Source: Bacteroidetes bacterium GWF2_38_335
GTDB lineage: Bacteria; Bacteroidota; Bacteroidia; Bacteroidales; GWF2-38-335
Assembly: GCA_001769535.1 (NCBI GenBank)
Contig: MEOH01000020.1
Span: 22,160-86,159 of the forward strand
DNA length: 64,000 nucleotides
Direction of reading: 5' to 3'
A model generated the notes under the pieces. It was not told where the DNA came from. It ran no database searches and saw only the letters and a list, made by a program, of their open reading frames with translations. Made by a program: the position numbers and the translations under genes. Every line of letters starts with the position of its first letter. Position 1 is the stretch's first letter. This document shows positions 1 through 8,800 of the stretch, one piece after another.

Positions 1-1
1 G

Positions 2-691
2 AAAGACCATTTCAAGCTTGCTTTTTGTGCTGTTTTTGGAATCGTTATCAATCAAATAATGTTTTTTGAAGGATTGAATAAAACCACCGAAATCAATACT
101 TCCATTATTATGACTATCAGCCCGATCCTGGTCATGTTCTTTTCCTATTTTATTTTAAAGGAAAAAGTTACGCTGCTCAGGATTTTGGGGATAATGTTTG
201 GGGCAGCTGGTACAGTATATTTGATTTTGGGTAAGGGAGAAATTAGTTTTAGCTCAGATACATTTACAGGAAATATTTTCATTTTGATCAATTCAGCCTC
301 TTTCGCTTTTTATCTCGTGATAGTTAAACCACTTATGAATAAATACAAGCCTGTTACCATAATGATGTGGGTGTTTTTTTATGGGTTTTTAGGCGTGCTT
401 CCTTTTACAACACATGAAATTATTAATTCTGATCTTTCTGCAATTCCATTTAATATTTGGATGTCAATTGTTTATGTAATTGTTGGAGCCACGGTTCTCG
501 GATATCTTCTTTACACAATTGCGCTGCAGAAAATCAGTCCGACCATCGTAAGTTTTTACCTCTACCTGCAGCCACTTATCGCTTCAATGATGGTGATTAT
601 GATGGGGCGCGGCACCCTCACCAGCACTGAAGTCATTGCCGCATTACTGATTTTTTCCGGAGTTTTTATGGTCAGCTACCGGAAGGGGTGA
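2..691 (+). CDS. EamA/DMT-family transporter, 3' part
   Basis: This is the C-terminal part of a drug/metabolite transporter-type inner-membrane permease. The frame is open from base 2, so the gene begins upstream of the window; the ATG at 59 is internal. About 229 residues are visible: the end of the first EamA half, then a complete second half with hydrophobic helices. A typical internal feature is the stretch that returns after ILKEKVT, a common EamA junction. Substrates in this family range from amino acids to metabolites and cannot be predicted here. The protein ends with a short basic tail (SYRKG), as is usual. The family call is firm, the function open. Confidence 0.8.
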   Translation, partial: KDHFKLAFCAVFGIVINQIMFFEGLNKTTEINTSIIMTISPILVMFFSYFILKEKVTLLRILGIMFGAAGTVYLILGKGEISFSSDTFTGNIFILINSASFAFYLVIVKPLMNKYKPVTIMMWVFFYGFLGVLPFTTHEIINSDLSAIPFNIWMSIVYVIVGATVLGYLLYTIALQKISPTIVSFYLYLQPLIASMMVIMMGRGTLTSTEVIAALLIFSGVFMVSYRKG

Positions 692-830
692 TTTTTTTTG
701 AAATATAGTTGTGGAATTGTAAATGTCCCGATTGAATGTCAGCACGGTAGGGACATGCTTCTGCATGTCCTGCTTCTGCATGTCCAAGACCACGGCCTGA
801 AGCCAATCCCCCAACAATAAACCTTTGGGA

Positions 831-1055
831 AACAAAAGGAACGCCGCAGGCAAAGAACAAAAACATGTATGAGGTACGAGGTTTGAGGTATGATGTCAAA
901 TGTCATTCCGATTGACTATCGGGTGAACAAAAGGAACGCCGCAGGCGAAGAACAAAAACATGTATGAGGTATGAGGTTTGAGGTATGATGTCAAATGTCA
1001 TTCCGATTGACTATCGGGTGAACAAAAGGAACGCCGCAGGCGAAGAACAAAAAGA
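831..1055. repeat. 95-bp tandem repeat, about 2.4 copies
   Basis: The spacer between the transporter and the SDR gene has two 95-bp units at 831-925 and 926-1020 that differ at very few positions, then a truncated third unit from 1021 to about 1055. Each unit starts with AACAAAAGGAACGCCGCAGG. Just downstream (about 1062-1085) is a short CCCGAAA repeat, and upstream (about 752-786) is a duplicated CTTCTGCATGTCC. No convincing gene lies in 692-1112; short open frames there have repetitive, non-protein-like composition. Confidence 0.85.
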
Positions 1056-1112
1056 ACTAAAGCCCGAAACCCGAAACCCGAAACAAAAAAGCAATCCAAC
1101 CCCTCCCTTTTT

Positions 1113-1871
1113 TTACTTCCTGTGAACAATCCCCGCACTGGCCTGTGCCGTAGGCATTACAAGTATATCGTTAATATTTACGTGGGGCGGACGGGTTGCG
1201 GCAAAAAGAATAATTTCGGCAATATCGTCCGGACAAAGGGGAGTTAATCCTTTATAAACATTTGCAGCCCGGGTTTTATCTCCTTTAAAACGCACATCTG
1301 AAAATTCTGTTTCAACCATGCCCGGACAAACTCCGGTTACCCTGATTCCATGTTCAACCAGATCAATTCTCATGGCTTTGGTGAGTGAATCAACTGCGGC
1401 CTTTGTTGCGCAATATACATTACCGGCCGGATAAACTTCCTTGCCTGCAATTGAACCAACGTTAATTATTTGTCCGACATTTCGTTTTATCATTCCGGGT
1501 ACCACAAGTCTTGTAATGTATAAAAGTCCTTTGATATTGGTATCAATCATGCTTTCCCAGTCGACCAAAATACCATCCTGAATTTTATCCAACCCCGCGG
1601 CCAATCCCGCATTATTGACCAGTAAATCAATTTTTTTCAGGTGTTCAGGAATTGAATGAAATGCTTTTTCGGTTTCTTCATTTTTCGAAATATCAAATGA
1701 AATGGAATATACTTCGCATTTGCTGCTTTGCATTATTTCATCTGTAAGTTCATCAAGCTTTTCCTTTCGCCGGCCTGTAATTATTACATTGAAATTATTT
1801 TGCGCAAGTAATATGGCAGTTGACTTGCCAATTCCGGATGTTGCTCCGGTTATCAGTGCAGTTTTATTCAT
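1113..1871 (-). CDS. SDR-family NAD(P)-dependent oxidoreductase (YdfG-like)
   Basis: This is a 252-residue classical short-chain dehydrogenase. The nucleotide-binding TGATSGIG is at residues 8-15, NNAG at 86-89, and the catalytic triad is Ser140, Tyr153 and Lys157 (YCATK). R34/R35 after the second strand suggests NADP(H) preference. The length and the ETEFSDVRFKGD stretch resemble the YdfG group, which oxidises 3-hydroxy acids and serine-like alcohols, but the physiological substrate is not fixed by sequence. Its start codon overlaps the end of the upstream membrane-protein gene by 8 bases, so the two are likely translated in coupled fashion. Confidence 0.9.
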   Translation of the reverse strand: MNKTALITGATSGIGKSTAILLAQNNFNVIITGRRKEKLDELTDEIMQSSKCEVYSISFDISKNEETEKAFHSIPEHLKKIDLLVNNAGLAAGLDKIQDGILVDWESMIDTNIKGLLYITRLVVPGMIKRNVGQIINVGSIAGKEVYPAGNVYCATKAAVDSLTKAMRIDLVEHGIRVTGVCPGMVETEFSDVRFKGDKTRAANVYKGLTPLCPDDIAEIILFAATRPPHVNINDILVMPTAQASAGIVHRK

Positions 1872-3207
1872 GCGGGCTTGATTTTGGTTTAAGAAAAGGA
1901 AAGATATAGCTTAATTTACCAATAAGTTTGTCATAATCCAGAATTAACGACAACCCCATAAAAAGAAATGGCAGGGCAGGGGATTTATATCTCACAAGAG
2001 CTCCCAGAACCGGTGTGGTGAGTCCTGAAATACAAAATAAAATCAACGTAAATGAAATGGCAAAATACAAAAGTGGAAAACTCCGTATTTTTTTAAAGGA
2101 TCCAAATACAATACATAAAATGAAAAATAGCAGAAAAACGGTATTTTCTAAAGCAGACAATAGCATCATAAATGTATCCGCTTCAAAGAGATGAGGTCTG
2201 AATGCCGCATTGTAAAGGGCGTTTGGACAATTTGCTACGATGCTTGTAGCAGTAGGCTCAATGGGAGGAAGGTATATTTTACTTCCGACCTGATCCAGCG
2301 AATTGGTATAGGTTATAAAGTCCTTTTGTTTTTGAGCCATAATCAGGGGGAAATCGTAAGGCGGAATGATGTATTTGCTGTTCAGGGCCAAAAGTATAAT
2401 AAGCAAATGAATGGCAGCAAATTTGATAAAATGAAATTTTGTACCGAACCTGTTGAATACAAAAAGTATAATTAAACCGGGAATCACCGCAATCAGCACA
2501 TAAAGCTTTACGATGATCATAAAGAGAAACAAAATTGAAATAAGGATCATGTTTAAAGCAATACGCTTGTTTTCTGTTGACAGTTTGTACACAAAATAAA
2601 ACAGAAAGCCAAGGTTAAACATCAGCAAACCTTCTTTCAAAACGGATGAACTGTGGAGTAAAACACTCGGAATAAAAAACAACCCGGCTATAAGCAGCCA
2701 TTTCTTGTTTTTCATGAAAGGGAGTAAAATTTTAAACACGGCAAAAAGCCCCAGAAATGACAAAAATGCCATAAAAACTGTGTGTACAGAAAAATACCCA
2801 AATGAAAACAACATGACTATTGCATTAAATCTGATAACTGTCCTGTTGTCATTAAACAACTCATAATTAAAAGATTTATGCCAGAAACTGCATTCAGAAT
2901 AGTATTTTTCCAGATGTTCCGAATCACTGCCAATTCCGGTTATTATGCTGAAATAGTCGGATGGATTGTCAGACAAGGATTTGTAAATAATTTTTCCGTC
3001 GTCGAAATATTTGAAAATATCTGCATTTTCCCTGGTCTTGTAATAATGGGTATATATAAGCATCATCATTGTGCCGGCAAGAATTTTGATGATGAAAATT
3101 CCGGATAATACCCTGCGCGAAACACCTTCTAATCTGAACCATTTAAGTTTATAGATCAGAAAAATAAAAATTGCGGTGTATAATATGGTTAGCATTATTT
3201 CTAACAT
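1864..3207 (-). CDS. polytopic membrane protein of unknown function
   Basis: The 447-residue protein is mostly hydrophobic, with roughly ten predicted membrane segments. A larger extracytoplasmic loop lies at about residues 60-120 (FDDGKIIYKSL, SFWHKSF), and there is a polar loop before the last helices. The pattern of a charged first loop followed by many helices resembles membrane glycosyltransferases and polysaccharide polymerases, but no family motif is clear, so I give no function. It is the first gene of a two-gene unit with the SDR gene, which it overlaps by 8 bases. Confidence 0.75.
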   Translation of the reverse strand: MLEIMLTILYTAIFIFLIYKLKWFRLEGVSRRVLSGIFIIKILAGTMMMLIYTHYYKTRENADIFKYFDDGKIIYKSLSDNPSDYFSIITGIGSDSEHLEKYYSECSFWHKSFNYELFNDNRTVIRFNAIVMLFSFGYFSVHTVFMAFLSFLGLFAVFKILLPFMKNKKWLLIAGLFFIPSVLLHSSSVLKEGLLMFNLGFLFYFVYKLSTENKRIALNMILISILFLFMIIVKLYVLIAVIPGLIILFVFNRFGTKFHFIKFAAIHLLIILLALNSKYIIPPYDFPLIMAQKQKDFITYTNSLDQVGSKIYLPPIEPTATSIVANCPNALYNAAFRPHLFEADTFMMLLSALENTVFLLFFILCIVFGSFKKIRSFPLLYFAISFTLILFCISGLTTPVLGALVRYKSPALPFLFMGLSLILDYDKLIGKLSYIFPFLKPKSSPHE

Positions 3208-3255
3208 GCTTCAAAAATACTAAAATGATTTTTGATTTGACAGCCAAACAAAAAA

Positions 3256-3275
3256 AAAGCCCCTGATGGGGCTTT
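3256..3275 (-). terminator. rho-independent terminator of the lipoprotein gene
   Basis: AGCCCC and GGGGCT form a short GC-rich hairpin with a U-tract on the minus strand (A-run at 3248-3258 on the plus strand), just past the stop of the lipoprotein gene. The stem is also followed by T-rich sequence on the plus strand, so it could work both ways. Confidence 0.8.
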
Positions 3276-3295
3276 AATTTTTTATTTTTGGTTAA

Positions 3296-3910
3296 TTATC
3301 TTGCTACGCTGAATTTACCATTCAGACGGACAGTTCCGATTTGATCACTTTTTGGATCATCAACATTCAAATTGAAATTACCACAGATTTTTTCATCAGT
3401 GATCTGTTCAATTGTAATTGTTCCCTGTTCTGGCATACCCATTACCCAGTTAAACCAAACTGTTCCTTTTCCGATTACAATAATGTTTGCAGAGGCATAA
3501 ATATCTGACTGATAATCGTTGTATTTGTATACGCCTGCTTCGATTTTTTTGCCGTTTTTGGCACGGAAAGTAACAAGGATGTCAATCTGTTCAGCATCAT
3601 TTTGTTTGTTAACAAGTTCTTCCTGAGTGTAGTTGCTCATTTTAACTTCAATAGTGCTGTCATTCAATGTAGTAACGATTGATTGTTTGGCTTCAAATTT
3701 TGCGATTTCAATGTTTACATCGCCTTTCATCTGGTATTTATAACCTTTAACCACCATAGTAATGGCGTTTTCGTAAGTACAAAGATCAACAACTTCTTCG
3801 GTTTTTGTTGTGTCTTTTGTCTCACCACCTTTTTTGTCTTCTTTCTTGTCGCCACATGCTGTAAATATTGCCAGTGCAATTATGGCTGAATAAAATAGAA
3901 CTTTCTTCAT
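3296..3910 (-). CDS. putative lipoprotein, unknown function
   Basis: The 204-residue protein has a lipoprotein signal peptide (MKKVLFYSAII...) with lipobox FTAC; the lipidated Cys is followed by a charged linker (GDKKEDKKGGETKD). The mature part is rich in beta-type sequence and Lys/Glu, with no family I can name. I place the start at the ATG at 3910, because the open frame extends 18 codons further upstream into sequence that would spoil the signal peptide. It is a single gene with its own terminator, so it is probably monocistronic. Confidence 0.75.
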   Translation of the reverse strand: MKKVLFYSAIIALAIFTACGDKKEDKKGGETKDTTKTEEVVDLCTYENAITMVVKGYKYQMKGDVNIEIAKFEAKQSIVTTLNDSTIEVKMSNYTQEELVNKQNDAEQIDILVTFRAKNGKKIEAGVYKYNDYQSDIYASANIIVIGKGTVWFNWVMGMPEQGTITIEQITDEKICGNFNLNVDDPKSDQIGTVRLNGKFSVAR

Positions 3911-4032
3911 ATTTTTTTGTTTTTTAAAGTTAGTAATGGGCGCAAAAATAGCAAATTGTACCAAAACTTTACCATAGTGTTAAAAATAGCTGATAACTTC
4001 TGATTTAATTGGTTTGCTGAATCTTTATTTCC

Positions 4033-4677
4033 TTACATGTCAGCATATTTAAACCTTGTATGTAAAAGAAACATAATTTTGACTCCGATTGCTGTTTCCA
4101 CAAAACCTGTAGTGATATCGCCCTTTTTCAGACTTATTGAATTTCCTGGAAACATAGTGTAGAAAAACTCTGTATGAAATTCGGTAGGAGACTGATTGTT
4201 GTATTTGTAGAAACCAATGGCCGCATTAAATTCAAATCCGCTTTTGGATTTCATATTATCAAATCCTGTAATTTTTGCCGACGGGTCAAAATTTATTCTG
4301 TATCCTCCGCCCAAATTCAGATATCCGATAATTTTTTCTTTGCACCGTATATTGAAAACGGGCACTTTTAATTTGTAATTCAGGGGAAGCAAATCAAGTG
4401 AGGAAAAACCATATTCTGCTGAGTTTCCCTGGTTGTCTGAGATTTTTCCGCCTTCATGTGAAAATCTGATCTCAGGGTAATTGTGCCTGATTATTTTGGT
4501 GCTTATTCCAAACCCATAGCCAGCTCCGGGTTCAACTGAAAACCCTTTTTCTTCCGGAGTAAATGAAGGCAAAAATCCAGTCCCGGTAAAGGCAATTTCA
4601 TAAATTGTGTTTTGGTATCTCTGCGAAAAACACACAAAAGTGGAAAAAGCCAATATGATCAAAAGAAATGATTTCAT
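4033..4677 (-). CDS. outer-membrane beta-barrel-like protein
   Basis: The 214-residue protein has a Sec signal peptide ending in CFSQ, then alternating hydrophobic/polar strands with many Gly and aromatic residues (GAGYGFGIST, LNLGGGYRI, EFNAAIGFY). This fits a small 8-10-stranded porin-like barrel of the PorT/OMP_b-brl type common in Bacteroidota. The last strands are atypical, since the protein ends with a polar tail (RFKYADM) instead of a terminal aromatic residue. Function and substrate are unknown. Confidence 0.65.
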   Translation of the reverse strand: MKSFLLIILAFSTFVCFSQRYQNTIYEIAFTGTGFLPSFTPEEKGFSVEPGAGYGFGISTKIIRHNYPEIRFSHEGGKISDNQGNSAEYGFSSLDLLPLNYKLKVPVFNIRCKEKIIGYLNLGGGYRINFDPSAKITGFDNMKSKSGFEFNAAIGFYKYNNQSPTEFHTEFFYTMFPGNSISLKKGDITTGFVETAIGVKIMFLLHTRFKYADM

Positions 4678-4723
4678 TGTTGTCTGTTTTGATCCAGGTT
4701 ACAAACATTTCACCCTCCCACAG

Positions 4724-4739
4724 CCCCTCCAAGGAGGGG
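4724..4739. repeat. perfect palindrome CCCCTCC-AA-GGAGGGG
   Basis: Two perfect 7-bp arms are separated by two bases in the spacer between the barrel gene and sucD. There is no U-tract on either side, so it is more likely a REP-like palindrome than a terminator. Confidence 0.6.
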
Positions 4740-4763
4740 AGTTGTCACGTATAAAATTGCGCA

Positions 4764-4840
4764 CATCACCCATCATCCATCACCCATCACCCATAACCCA
4801 TAACCCATAACCCATAACCCATCACCCATAACCTATAACC
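4764..4840. repeat. heptanucleotide array (CATAACC/CATCACC), 11 units
   Basis: Eleven consecutive 7-bp units, mostly CATAACC or CATCACC, end inside the 3' end of sucD: the sucD stop codon at 4833-4835 is formed by the array. Seven is not a multiple of three, so a change in copy number would shift any reading frame through it, but it lies at the stop and would affect only the last residues or the stop. Confidence 0.85.
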
Positions 4841-5705
4841 CCAACACCTCCACCATCCTTTTCCCAATCTCCGCCGGCGACTTAACAACATGTATTCCGC
4901 ATTCGGTCATGATTTTCATTTTTGCCTCGGCAGTATCGCCTTTGCCTCCGATAATTGCTCCGGCATGTCCCATCCTTCTGCCTTTGGGGGCAGTCTGACC
5001 GGCAATAAACCCAACAACCGGTTTTGTTCCGTGTTCTTTAATCCAGTAAGCGGCATCGGCTTCCATACTGCCGCCAATTTCTCCTATCATGATAATTCCT
5101 TCAGTATCAGGATCGTTCATTAATAATTCCACTGCTTCTTTGGTTGTGGTTCCGATGATGGGATCGCCTCCGATGCCTATGCAGGTTGATTGTCCAAGAC
5201 CTGCTTTGGTTATCTGATCAACAGCCTCGTAGGTTAAGGTGCCCGAACGGCTTACAATACCAATTTTGCCCGGGTTATGAATGAATCCCGGCATGATGCC
5301 GACTTTGGCTTCACCCGGAGTAATGATTCCGGGGCAGTTCGGACCAATTAGTCTGCTGTTTTTTCCTTTCAGATATTCTTTTGCTTTAACCATGTCGGCA
5401 GTGGGAATGCCTTCGGTAATACAAACAATGACTTTTATACCTGCATCTGCAGCTTCCATGATCGCATCCGCTCCGGCTGAAGGCGGAACGAAAATTACAG
5501 AAACATCTGCTCCGGTATGCTCGACTGCTTCAGAAACAGTATTATAAACAGGAATTCCTAAATATGATAAACCACCTTTGCCCGGTGTTACCCCTGCAAC
5601 AATATGGGTTCCGTATTCTAACATTTGTGATGCATGGAAAGAACCTTCACCACCTGTGAAGCCCTGTACCACCACTTTCGAATTTCTATTTACCAGTACA
5701 CTCAT
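4833..5705 (-). CDS. sucD: succinate-CoA ligase (ADP/GDP-forming) alpha subunit
   Basis: SucD with SucC interconverts succinyl-CoA and succinate with substrate-level phosphorylation. The 290-residue length matches the family. The CoA-binding N-terminal Rossmann domain shows [10 protein letters not shown] (residues 15-24) and VTPGKGG (39-45). The active-site histidine that carries phosphate is His247 in [10 protein letters not shown] choose the ATG at 5705, since upstream in-frame codons give a 28-residue extension not seen in the family. The beta-subunit gene sucC is not adjacent, which is unusual compared with the sucCD pair of many bacteria but not rare in Bacteroidota. Confidence 0.95.
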   Translation of the reverse strand: MSVLVNRNSKVVVQGFTGGEGSFHASQMLEYGTHIVAGVTPGKGGLSYLGIPVYNTVSEAVEHTGADVSVIFVPPSAGADAIMEAADAGIKVIVCITEGIPTADMVKAKEYLKGKNSRLIGPNCPGIITPGEAKVGIMPGFIHNPGKIGIVSRSGTLTYEAVDQITKAGLGQSTCIGIGGDPIIGTTTKEAVELLMNDPDTEGIIMIGEIGGSMEADAAYWIKEHGTKPVVGFIAGQTAPKGRRMGHAGAIIGGKGDTAEAKMKIMTECGIHVVKSPAEIGKRMVEVLGL

Positions 5706-5794
5706 TTTATTTGATTGTTTGATCTGATCAAAATTAAAAAAAATCCTTGATTGGAAAATTAATTGTGCGAATTTATTTTGTTTAAACAAAAAAA

Positions 5795-5810
5795 ACGTCC
5801 TTTAGGACGT
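5795..5810 (-). terminator. terminator of the PKD protein gene
   Basis: ACGTCC and GGACGT form a 6-bp stem with loop TTTA and A/T-runs on both sides, so it can act in both directions. It lies 31 bp beyond the stop of the leftward PKD gene; on the plus strand no gene precedes it. Confidence 0.8.
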
Positions 5811-5840
5811 TTTTTTATTAATATCTAATATCCAATATCC

Positions 5841-8800
5841 CTATCTCAACAAATTAAACATTCCCTGCTTGTATTCTTCAATTCCATTGAGATATCTGAC
5901 CTTGGCCTTCCATACATAGGTGTCGATATTCTGAAGTTTTTCCTTGTAAAATCCGTCCCATCCTTTTGCCAGATCATCGGAGAAGAATAATTCCTGTCCC
6001 CACCGATTGTAAATCCTGAATTCATAAACCTTATCAACTCCTCTGGCACACAGGTAAATTATGTCATTCTGACCATCTCCGTTTGGTGTAAATGCAAGTG
6101 GTACACCCATGTCTGATTCAAAATCAACATCAATTACAATTGTTTTAATTACTGTATCACAGCCCAGACTGTCAATTACTGTAACCGTAAATATAAAGGT
6201 TGCTGAATCAGTCGGATGAAATACCGGCTCAGGGCAATCAGTACAACTGAGCATTGAGGCGTAAATAGATGGTCCCCATGCAAAAATGGAATTGTCCTGA
6301 TACCCGTCCAAGACCAAACTGGTTTCTTCTCCTAAGTAAATTGAATCATGCGGAAATGCTGTCACAGTATAATCTGATGGCGAGAAAATATCGATAAATA
6401 CTGTATCCGAGTTTTTGCACCCGTTTTCATCTGTAATATTTAATACATAGTGTGTAGGAAATAGAGGTGTTGCTGTTGGATTAGCTACAGTAGTTGAAGA
6501 TAAGCCATCGGCCGGCGACCAAACAGGATTAAGATCTGTTCCTGATAGTTCAGCCGAACTGCCCGGGCAAATCAATTGGTCTTCTGATACAGTAATTTCA
6601 GGATTGGCATAAATTTCTATGGTATCGAATGCAGCAGTGTTACAAACGGAATTACCCATTTCCAGTGAAATGTAATATACTCCCGGCTCTGTGTAATCAA
6701 CAGGCATCGGATGCTGATCTGATGATCCTGTACCATTTCCAAAATCCCATGTGTAATAATCAGGAGTGGCTGTTCCAGTCGAGACATTAAAGTATGATAC
6801 GCCACTTACCGATTCACAATAAGGCGGTGCTCCCATGTCAGTATTAAAGGCTGCAACCATGTCAATAATAAGAACTGATGGAAGTGCAGCAGTTTTTGCC
6901 TCGCAATTACCCGAGCCGTCATCATAGGTAATAAATGAGTAGAAGGTGCCCGGAGTGGCATAAATATGATATACAGTGTCGCTTACTTCTGCAGATCCAC
7001 TTCCGTCACCAAAGTCCCAAATGATTTCATTGACATTATAAGTGTCGGTCATTACATATGAAATGGTATCTCCCAAACATGCTTCGACAGGGTCAACCAC
7101 GAAATTTGCATACGCTCCGTTTACACTGATGTAATCGGTAAACACAGTATCGTCTGAGCACCCGAATGTTGTAGTAACATTCAGGGAAACGGTGTACAAA
7201 CCTGGAATCGAATAAGTATTTGAAACAGGGGATCCGAGAATTGAAGTGTTGCCATCTCCAAAATCCCAACTCCAATCTTCTATATCTCCTGAATAACCAT
7301 TAAAACTAAAAATTACGTTTGCCGGATTGCATTCGAAAAAGGTTTCATCGGCAATAAGGTCAGCATTGATATCCTGAACATGAATTAAATCTTCCACAAA
7401 ACAGGTATCACGGCAGGTCGAATCACCATCAGCAACTGAAATAAGCATTACATCGTAAGCTCCTGAATCTGCGTAGGTATGCAAAAATGGAAGCAATAAA
7501 TTTGTTTCATGATACAAGCTGTCATTAACATACCAATAATAAATACAATTAATTCCGGATGAACTGTTTGATATTAGAACAGAGTCTCCTGCGCAAAGTG
7601 AGGTATCTGTAACATTAATAAGAGCATTTGGATACCATGAGGTCAGAGTAACAAAAACCGAATCCATGCATCCATATTCATCGGTAACGATCAAAGTGGG
7701 TTGGTAGGTTCCGCCTACCATATATTCCCATGCAATTGTATCGTTAAATACATTATAGGTAGAATCCATTGTTCCGTCATCATTGAAATCCCAGTCCCAT
7801 TCTACAATATCACCGGAAGGCAGTGTGTTAGATGTTTCATAAAACTCCACAATAAAAGGCGCACAACGGTCAAGGTTGTCGGTTGTGAAAGTCGCAACGG
7901 GCCTGAACAAATATACCGAATCACTGAAAGTGTCTGAGCAACCGTTGATTGAATTTACTATTAGCGTAACATTAAAAGCTCCTGTATTTGAATAACTGTG
8001 GTTAATTGTTGTTGCTGTTGAAGGGTTAAAGTACAGGGCTGTTGGTCCGGCATCTCCAAAATTCCAGATAAACGGAGCCGTTGTAGTGGGATTATATGTG
8101 CCGTCAAAATCCTGGGATACCGAAGCATCAAAAATTCCCGGATCAGCGGGGAACCCCGGATTGTTTGCACAAAGTGTGTCATCTGCAATCACAAATGAAG
8201 CCTGTACATCCCTCACGCGAATCATTATACTGTCAACAAATTCACAATTGAATTTATGGATGATGGTATCAACATATAAATATGGTGGTTCTTCATACAG
8301 ATATTCCGGGAACGGAAAATCGGGCGGACCAGTATAATTTGTGCTGTCGTTGAAAGCATAAAGTTTTACCCAATAATCACCTGTAGCAGCATAAGTATGC
8401 ATCTGACTTAATGTTAATGTGGTGTCGTTTGGATAAATAATATTATCGGTAATTCCATCATCATAATCCCATAAAACACGTGTAACACTAACTACGTCAG
8501 CAGCGAAAGTGTAATCAAACGGCGCTGAACATTCGAAGTCGAAATCCAGTCCGGGCTTGATAATCGGACCTTTAATATATACCATACTGTCGGTGAGAAC
8601 AGTGTCGTAGCATTGATTGTAACCTACAACCAGCTGAATATCCATGTAACCAACAGTATCATCATAAAAATAGAAAGGATCTTCGTCGGATGATGTTCCG
8701 CCTTCTTCACCAAAATCCCAGTCCCAGGTGAAATTTGGATTGGTGTCGTCCATGTCAATAAATTCTCCGTCCCAAATAACGTATGAACTGTCATTGAATT

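Noticed and set aside
4764..4840. CRISPR or telomere-like repeat
   Set aside because: The 7-bp units follow each other without spacers; a simple slippage array explains them.
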